Program-made: the position numbers and the translations under genes
Shown: piece after piece, positions 57,832 through 64,000 of the stretch
How the letters are laid out: every line of letters starts with the position of its first letter
How positions within the stretch are numbered: position 1 is the first letter of the stretch
Source: Corallochytrium limacisporum
Taxonomy: Eukaryota > Opisthokonta
Reading direction: 5' to 3'
Length of the DNA: 64,000 nt
NCBI GenBank assembly: GCA_002811645.1
Contig: PDIP01000064.1
Location: forward strand, 1 to 64,000
Notes under the pieces: model-generated
Told to the model about the DNA's origin: nothing
The model's input: the letters and a program-made list of their open reading frames with translations, nothing else
Database searches by the model: none

Positions 57832-60800
57832 ATGTCTGTTAACTTCAGGCTGCGGCAGCTTATGCACGCATGCGTGCTGGTATCCCTGGGCATTGTCCTG
57901 GGAATGCTTTGGACCGAGTCACTATCCCTGAGCCATCCTGATGTAGCGTTCACTTATGAGACTATGCGTTTTGATCCGGTGCTTGCCAAAACTGTGGATG
58001 TTTCCGATCGACAGATCTGCAAGGCGCACGCCCACGACAAGCTGATTACCCGGTTTACTGACAAGGCTATGTCCTCTACAAGACCACCCATCAGGCGCCC
58101 CCCTGTACACAGGCCTACAAGGCCTGGTGATGATACCATTTGGGTGCACATGGTTCCGCACACCCACGACGACGTGGGCTGGCTGAAGACGGTTGATCAG
58201 TATTACTATGGCGCAAACCAGCCCACCGCTCGTGCAAGTGTGCACTGGATCCTGGACACTGTCGTTGAGGAACTCTGGAAGGACCCGGACCGCAGATTTA
58301 CCTACGTGGAAATGGCTTTCTTCTATCGTTGGTGGAGCGAACAGGACGGAGAAACAAGATCTCGAGTTGCCAAACTAGTGAGGGAAGGCCGCCTGGAGTT
58401 CCTGAACGCGGGATGGTCCATGAACGACGAAGCTTCCGTGTACTACCAGGACACCATTGACCAGATGACTTTGGGACACCGATTGATCTTTGGAGAGTTT
58501 GGTGCGGTACCAACGGTGGCTTGGTCCATCGATCCCTTTGGCCACAGTCAGGAGCAGGCATCGCTGTTTGCACGCATGGGTTTTGATGCTATCTTCTTTG
58601 GGCGCATTGACTATCAAGACAAGATGAAACGTGACAACGAACGCAGCCTGGAAATGATCTGGCACGGATCAAAAAGCATAGGCGAAGAAGCCGATCTCTT
58701 CACTGGTGTGCTCTACAACCATTACGGACCTCCTGCTGGTTTCAATGCCGGGTGGAATGACCCCATCATGGACAATCCGGAGCTGGATGGCTACAACTTG
58801 CCAGACATGATTGACATGTACATCAACGCAGCCTACGAATATGCAAATCACATGGCCACAAATCAGGTGATGTTCACCATGGGCGGTGACTTCAACTACG
58901 AAAATGCCCACGTGAACTTCCAGCAGATGGAGAAGATCATGGGACACATCAACGAAATGCAGGAATTCAAGGGCAAGAAAGTTCGTGCCTTTTACTCCAC
59001 CCCGTCCCAGTACGTCGAGGCCCTGCATACAGCGAACATTACCTGGCCGACCAAATCGGACGATTTCTTCCCATACGCAGACAGGCCGACCGCGTACTGG
59101 ACTGGATACTTCACCTCTCGAGCCAATCTTAAGGGGTATGTTCGTAGCTCAAATGCAGTGCTCCAGGCCTGCCGCCACTTCGAGTATTTGTCGGTCCCGT
59201 TCCCGAAGAAGGATGATGACGACTCCCCAGCACAATTTGACGGCCTTTCTTTGCACTTGGCTGAAGAATTGGGCATCCTGCAGCACCACGACGCTGTAAG
59301 TGGCACTGAAAAACAGTTTGTGGCTGATGACTACGCCAATCGTCTGACCCGTGGTCGCCGCATTTGCCATGGATTCATGACTAAAGCACTGGAAGATTCC
59401 CTGGGGTCTGGAAGGATGCCGTTTGATACTAGCAATGTGGAACAGCCTCCGCCTCCCGACCAGACCTATCACACCTGTGACATGCTGAACGTGACTAGTT
59501 GTGCCGTCACAGAGAGCAGCGACGACTTCCATGTGGTCGTGTATAATCCACTTGCTCACTACCGCGTGGCCTATGTAACTATTCCCGTGGATGGATTCTA
59601 TATGTCTCGATCTGATGGTCACGTTGATCGTAAGGCTCAAGCCAACTCAGCGTACAGGGTGTGGGATGCCGTGTCCATGCATCCCATGGAGCATTCCATC
59701 TTGCCTTCTCCACGACTTCCCGTGGATGCGGGCCCTGCAATCAATGGCCCAGCCTTACCGCAGCCGGCTCCGAGTGTCATTACCGTCCCTGTTCTTATAG
59801 CACCCTTCGGGTTCCGCATCATCAATGTGGAATCAACCCTTCCTCCACCTCTTCCAACGCCGCCTCCAAGCCACCGTCCGATCGGGGTTGAACGCACAGA
59901 AGGTGTATCCAGTGCCAACTCTGACATCGACAATGTGGAAAACGAGCAGTTTAAACTAGTTTTTGATGAGGATACTGGTTTCCTCGATGCCGTGTGCATC
60001 AAGAGTGTCACAAGCGAAGAAGAGCTCCATACGGGATGCCACCACCACGAGAGTTGCCCTTGTCCTGCGGGATCTCAGTACCTTCGTGTTTCCCAGGACT
60101 GGCGCTTCTACGAAAGCAACTCTGGTGGTACCTCGGACTTGAGGAACACAGGTCAGGCCAGTGGTGCGTACATCTTCCGCCCGAAAGACACCGAAGAACC
60201 GGAGTCCTTCCGTCGTCTGCGGCACCTGAGCTCCAAGCCTGTCCCCACTGAGGTGTTCCGAATTCCCCTGGCCAAGGGCAAAGCTCCTCCGAATGACCAC
60301 GACCAGGAAGCGCATTTCATCATAGAAGTACACCAGGAAATCACGTCATGGATCACACAAGTCATCCGTCTATATCCTGGAGATATGCCGCTTGCGCGTG
60401 CAATTGAGATTGAATCCACCATCGGTCAAGTTCCCGTCAGCGATGGTACTGGTCGCGAAGTGGTCATGCACTTCCATACTGGCATTGACTCTGGGGACAC
60501 CTTCTACACCGACGCTAACGGTCGTGAGATGAAGAAGCGTGTCCGCAACCATCGCGATACATGGAACTTGACGGTCACTGAGCCTGTGTCAGGCAACTAT
60601 TACCCAGTGAACACTCGCATATCCCTTCGTGATGATGTTCATGAGTTTGTGCTATTGACCGACCGCAGTGTCGGTGGATCCTCACTTGGCAGCGGTGAGT
60701 TGGAAGTCATGCTGCAGCGGCGCACCCTCCATGACGACGCGCGGGGTGTTAGTGAACCACTGGATGAGAAGATTCCAGTTGCCGGCGACCACAACTCGGA

Positions 60801-61449
60801 GATTGGCATCATCACTCGTTCCAAGCAATGGATTACTGTCCAGCCTGTTGCTTCTTCTGCGGAGCTTCACCGTCCGCTCGCGCTCGAGATCGCACACCCC
60901 GTCTCGACATTCTTTGCGAAAGGAAAGTACGAGCCAACGACGCCTGATCCTCCGCAAGTGCACATGAACACCGTGCTTCTTGGCAACCAGGGACTGGCAG
61001 TGGATGGCGATGAATCGGCACTCTTCGATCCGTCTAAGTACCCCATCCTCGACGTGCTGAGTGGCAAGGTTGACATTAGGGCCAGTCTAATTCCAGATCA
61101 GCTCCATCTCTTAACCCTGGAGCGTTTGGATCATTCCTGGGTCCTGCTCCGTCTCGAGCACATATTTGAGGCGCACGAGTCCGATGCGGGTTCGACGGCC
61201 GCCGCTGTCGACCTACAGCACCTGTTTGGACACAAACTCGCCATTGAGGATGTTATCGAAGTGGGTCTGTCTGGTTTGCCACGGCGTCATCGTCGCAAGT
61301 TTGTACCCCAAGACCAATATGACAATAACAACCAGCCTGAGGATCTCGAGTTCAGTGCTCCATTATCCCACGTCAATGGCACCCTGGTTACCCTGGGACC
61401 AATGGAAATTAGCACCCTCTACGTCAAACTCCGCACTGCATCCGGTTGA
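57832..61449 (+). CDS. Class II alpha-mannosidase, lysosomal type (GH38)
   Basis: Retaining exo-mannosidase that trims alpha-linked mannose from N-glycans. From the Met at 57832 the protein is 1205 residues and begins with an uncleaved-looking signal or anchor (about 8-28, LMHACVLVSLGIVLGMLWT). The GH38 catalytic domain opens with the zinc-binding HTHDDVGWLKT at residue 110, which is the lysosomal (MAN2B1) form, not the HSHNDPGW form of Golgi mannosidase II. The catalytic nucleophile Asp234 is in WSIDPFGHSQEQ. Further zinc and active-site segments are FLNAGWSMNDEA and LQHHDAVSGTEKQ. The middle and C-terminal beta-sandwich domains run to the end, with a Pro-rich insert near 680. Several sequons (for example NVTS, NGTL) suit a secretory protein. 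It is longer than human MAN2B1 by about 200 residues, mostly loops. Confidence 0.95.
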   Translation: MSVNFRLRQLMHACVLVSLGIVLGMLWTESLSLSHPDVAFTYETMRFDPVLAKTVDVSDRQICKAHAHDKLITRFTDKAMSSTRPPIRRPPVHRPTRPGDDTIWVHMVPHTHDDVGWLKTVDQYYYGANQPTARASVHWILDTVVEELWKDPDRRFTYVEMAFFYRWWSEQDGETRSRVAKLVREGRLEFLNAGWSMNDEASVYYQDTIDQMTLGHRLIFGEFGAVPTVAWSIDPFGHSQEQASLFARMGFDAIFFGRIDYQDKMKRDNERSLEMIWHGSKSIGEEADLFTGVLYNHYGPPAGFNAGWNDPIMDNPELDGYNLPDMIDMYINAAYEYANHMATNQVMFTMGGDFNYENAHVNFQQMEKIMGHINEMQEFKGKKVRAFYSTPSQYVEALHTANITWPTKSDDFFPYADRPTAYWTGYFTSRANLKGYVRSSNAVLQACRHFEYLSVPFPKKDDDDSPAQFDGLSLHLAEELGILQHHDAVSGTEKQFVADDYANRLTRGRRICHGFMTKALEDSLGSGRMPFDTSNVEQPPPPDQTYHTCDMLNVTSCAVTESSDDFHVVVYNPLAHYRVAYVTIPVDGFYMSRSDGHVDRKAQANSAYRVWDAVSMHPMEHSILPSPRLPVDAGPAINGPALPQPAPSVITVPVLIAPFGFRIINVESTLPPPLPTPPPSHRPIGVERTEGVSSANSDIDNVENEQFKLVFDEDTGFLDAVCIKSVTSEEELHTGCHHHESCPCPAGSQYLRVSQDWRFYESNSGGTSDLRNTGQASGAYIFRPKDTEEPESFRRLRHLSSKPVPTEVFRIPLAKGKAPPNDHDQEAHFIIEVHQEITSWITQVIRLYPGDMPLARAIEIESTIGQVPVSDGTGREVVMHFHTGIDSGDTFYTDANGREMKKRVRNHRDTWNLTVTEPVSGNYYPVNTRISLRDDVHEFVLLTDRSVGGSSLGSGELEVMLQRRTLHDDARGVSEPLDEKIPVAGDHNSEIGIITRSKQWITVQPVASSAELHRPLALEIAHPVSTFFAKGKYEPTTPDPPQVHMNTVLLGNQGLAVDGDESALFDPSKYPILDVLSGKVDIRASLIPDQLHLLTLERLDHSWVLLRLEHIFEAHESDAGSTAAAVDLQHLFGHKLAIEDVIEVGLSGLPRRHRRKFVPQDQYDNNNQPEDLEFSAPLSHVNGTLVTLGPMEISTLYVKLRTASG

Positions 61450-61629
61450 AGGTGAAAGTGACACAGGTTAGTAATCTCCCCTTAATATTATGTTACAACG
61501 TGCTAGTGTATTCAATGTGTATGATGATGTCAGAAATGGATTGTTGATTGATGACGACGACGACAATGACGATGATGAAATGTATAGGAAGGAAGTGTTT
61601 GGTAGTGAGATTGAAACTTCTCTGTGAAC

Positions 61630-62238
61630 TCAAAGATGATCCTTAACGGCATTGCAAGAAGTGACGTACCGCTCATAGTCAGCAACCTGCCACGCATTAC
61701 CCGCCGATGCTTTGACATCCGTTGCAAGGTCCCGGTAATAATGGGTGTACAGAGGAGCACCACTGGCGACACCGACGTAGTTCAGATCGCTGTTGCACTT
61801 ACTCAATCCATCCGGGCCGCCGCGTTCGGCTGCGAAATCCTCAATCGATCCTTTCTTGCCACCGGCTTTTCTTAGCACATCCTCAAGCTTTTCAATCTCT
61901 GACGGACCTGCGTTCATGCCCACCAGAAAAAGGTTCCCACCGCTTCTATCGAGGCCTAGTTCCTTAAGAGCAGCAGTGATCTGTTTCTCCGGCATGAGCA
62001 CGTAGAGGAGCTCCGTACCGATTGCTCGCGTAACCATTTCATTACACTCCTCTCGCAACAGGGCGGATACAGCTCCACTCATCAAGTGGTCCAGCGAAAT
62101 AATATGCTTTGCATTTACCAGTCCACACCGTTTGTATGTGCCGGTCATGATTTCCTTCTTCACCGCCGACAAGTCCTCTACGCCGTCATAGACATGAACC
62201 TCAATCTTCTGGCCCGATGGTGCCGTACACTGGTTCAT
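61630..62238 (-). CDS. TPRKB: KEOPS/EKC complex subunit Cgi121 (TPRKB)
   Basis: Small subunit of the KEOPS complex that binds the Bud32/PRPK kinase and tRNA, supporting N6-threonylcarbamoylation of A37. The 202-residue protein matches the family in DLSAVKKEIMTGTYKRCGLV (about 17-36), the strand-helix segment AKHIISLDHLMSGAVSAL, TRAIGTELLYVLMPEKQI and ALKELGLDRSGGNLFLVGMN. The last corresponds to the KFGIxDxxxxILIV core of Cgi121. A C-terminal extension of about 80 residues (from NAGPSEIEKLEDVLRKAGGK) exceeds the animal protein and is closer to the longer fungal forms. No signal or membrane segment is present. It converges on the mannosidase gene (180 bp). Confidence 0.86.
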   Translation of the reverse strand: MNQCTAPSGQKIEVHVYDGVEDLSAVKKEIMTGTYKRCGLVNAKHIISLDHLMSGAVSALLREECNEMVTRAIGTELLYVLMPEKQITAALKELGLDRSGGNLFLVGMNAGPSEIEKLEDVLRKAGGKKGSIEDFAAERGGPDGLSKCNSDLNYVGVASGAPLYTHYYRDLATDVKASAGNAWQVADYERYVTSCNAVKDHL

Positions 62239-64000
62239 TGTGTTCCTCTTTGTCTGCTCTCTATCCCGTTTTGCATATGGACTATAACTCTACTGCTCTG
62301 CGGACCATGACCACATCGCGCAACATGAACCACTCGTACCTTGTCCGCGCCAGATCTTTCACAAAACACGCTCTGTGTCAACCGGACACTGCTTTGGCCA
62401 GCCTGCCTTCCCCATTTCAGCCACCCCGCTCACTCACTTCGCTTGCTCTGGATTCAGCAAAATATTTCCAGCCAGTTGATGTCGAGGGCGGGCAAAGTAT
62501 ATGGACTCCCGATCTCCCCTCTCCCACACTCTTCCCCAGAGGTGAATGAAAATGGCAGGACGAAAAGTTCATTTGGCACAACGTACAAACTGGCACAAAG
62601 GTATCATTTTTCCTACGATAGGGTCCACCGATAAAGGAGGGGCGATCTCGCACCAGTTCCTCCTCCCGTTCTCTCTCGCCCAAAGGGTCTTCCGCCGTTG
62701 ATGGAGGCGTCATCCCGTTCTATTGCGAATGTTCAGCCAGCATCCCGTGTTTTGATTCGTACCATCGCCTTGCAGTGACATGAGATGATCCATGTACAAG
62801 GGTCAGTGGATCCCATGATGGTCTGATTCGAAAACAGAGATTGATTGTGTGTGAGTTGTGTACGGTGTGGTGGGGTGAGGCGGTGTATGTGTAGTAGTGT
62901 GCAGTAATCTCTTGCTACAACAACTGTCATCTTCCCGCAAGGCAAAGAGAAGGCAGGATATCAAAAAAGTTGACAAAATAAGAAAGCGGGTTAGCGATTG
63001 CCCCACCTCCCACACAATGACCGTTACTCTGGGTGTCCACATCCTCACATGCGCAAGCGGACTGCCGAACATGCAGCAACGCCCCCAGTGCACCGGACCT
63101 TGGAGGTAACGGACCAAACGGCAAGACCCATTGTAGACCAAAAAAAAATAACCCAGACCCGATCCATGATTTATTGGTCCCATTAATGGCCCACCGAAAT
63201 GTGTTCCTTATTCTTTTGGGTAAGGTCCTCCACTTTAGTGGGGAGGTAAGAAAAGAAAACGTAATCTCGCCGTTTAGACAAAGTACTACTCCGCAGGAAA
63301 GAAAGGAGGGGGGGGGGAGACTTTAAACGACAGAAAAGTCACTTACCCCCAATCAAACACCTCCCCCCCCCCCGAAAACCAACCAACCAACCAACCAAAT
63401 CATGGCAAAACTAAATTTCGACTGCTGCTTCAAAAAACAGATCCGGCGGTATCCATATACTGCAAGCAGCTTACCCGGTTGTTTGGTGTGTTTCGCGGAC
63501 AACACGCAGCCTCGCTCTCACTTCTATTCTCTTACTTCTCTCAACTCTCTCACACAACACGCTCTCCGTGGCTCACGGACGACGAGCGAGCAAGCGCGAG
63601 AGCATGCCGGCAACGGAGATCAACAAATCTCCAGATACAGAGACACAGCGACACACTCGCACTCACGCACACACGGAGCCCCGTGAGCGAGAGCGAGAGC
63701 GAGAATAGAAGAATATTAGGGAGCGGGTTTGGACGCGAGTGTGGGGAGTGTGAGTGTTTTAATACTGTTGCCACGGTCATGGCCCGCATTTGGCAAGGTC
63801 GTAACGTTCGGAACCAGCTGCGCAACTTTTCTATAGTTTCTTTTTCGTACCCCTCCGCCCCAACCCACCCCCCCTTCCTCCCGCTTTGGTGGCCAAGCAA
63901 AAATCGTTTTCCTATTCTATAGCCTAGAAGGTACTCCGTTGCTGCCGGGCCGGTGGTTCCCGTGTATATTTTTGTAAGTTAACTCCCCCCGGGGCTTCCG
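62239..64000. other. Terminal spacer, no supported gene
   Basis: About 1.8 kb. A 110-codon plus frame (62217-62549) overlaps the Cgi121 start, and a 94-codon frame begins at 63402 (MAKLNFDCCFKKQ), but neither has splice or family support. Repeats include a C9 tract at 63363, (CCAA)5 at 63380-63399, GA/GC tracts at 63685-63705 and a C6-G4 palindrome at 63985-63994. The region probably holds the Cgi121 promoter and a promoter for a gene beyond the window. Confidence 0.45.
63380..63399. repeat. CCAA tetranucleotide repeat
   Basis: Five tandem copies of CCAA following a C9 tract; simple repeat without coding meaning. Confidence 0.85.

Noticed and set aside
62217-62549. 110-codon frame beside Cgi121
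   Set aside because: It overlaps the Cgi121 start on the other strand, and no family or splice signal supports it.
1-64000. Bacterial-type features (operons, CRISPR arrays, insertion sequences, phage genes)
   Set aside because: Gene content, poly(A) signals, spliceosomal introns and targeting sequences are eukaryotic. No direct-repeat arrays, transposases or integrases were seen.

Overview
This is nuclear DNA of a gene-dense, intron-poor, flagellate-capable unicellular eukaryote. It encodes a spliceosomal SF3b subunit, a GPI-anchor synthesis enzyme, a formin, mitochondrial proteins with presequences, a complex I subunit and the axonemal protein ARMC2. I see no bacterial operons, tRNA, rRNA or recognisable transposons. 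The lineage cannot be fixed from sequence alone. A PTEN-like formin and an SDP1/TGL-type lipase are shared by several protist groups, plants or fungi, and the vitamin B12 adenosyltransferase is strikingly animal-like.

Layout: 1-10 kb has a cob(I)alamin adenosyltransferase, cyclophilin A, a PICOT-type monothiol glutaredoxin, a spliced 59-residue membrane protein and an LMBR1/LMBD1-like membrane protein. 10-25 kb has a ferric reductase-like flavocytochrome with a histidine-rich loop, SF3B4, PIG-N/MCD4, a patatin-type triacylglycerol lipase, an unidentified acidic protein and an AFG1 ATPase. 26-44 kb has a PTEN-C2-FH1-FH2 formin, NDUFB10, a coiled-coil protein, an AlkB alkane hydroxylase, a neuropathy target esterase and a membrane-anchored HNH-like protein. 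44-64 kb has a spliced 82-residue protein, an SLC25A46/Ugo1-like carrier, a putative 2-oxoglutarate oxygenase, an EF-hand-like exon, ARMC2, a lysosomal-type alpha-mannosidase and the KEOPS subunit Cgi121.

Most large genes are single uninterrupted reading frames. Convergent neighbours are packed tail to tail (about 110-260 bp), while divergent or tandem promoter-side spacers are 1-4.6 kb. These long spacers carry simple repeats and many copies of a C-run/G-run palindrome (CCCCCGGGGG core). Both assembly gaps (34457-34543, 51154-51402) abut such tracts.

Reading the spacers by eye for splice signals gave small spliced genes that simple open-frame calling misses. The two best supported are at 5462-5837 (+) and 44046-44404 (-). 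A degenerate EF-hand exon lies head to head with ARMC2, and weaker candidates lie at 41557-41928, 47742-48195 and 48953-49102.

Functional threads are vitamin B12 use (adenosyltransferase plus possible LMBD1-like transporter), lipid handling (two different patatin enzymes and AlkB), mitochondrial upkeep (AFG1, NDUFB10, SLC25A46-like), iron and redox biology (PICOT, ferric reductase-like protein) and the axoneme (ARMC2, EF-hand exon). These genes are neighbours, not an operon.
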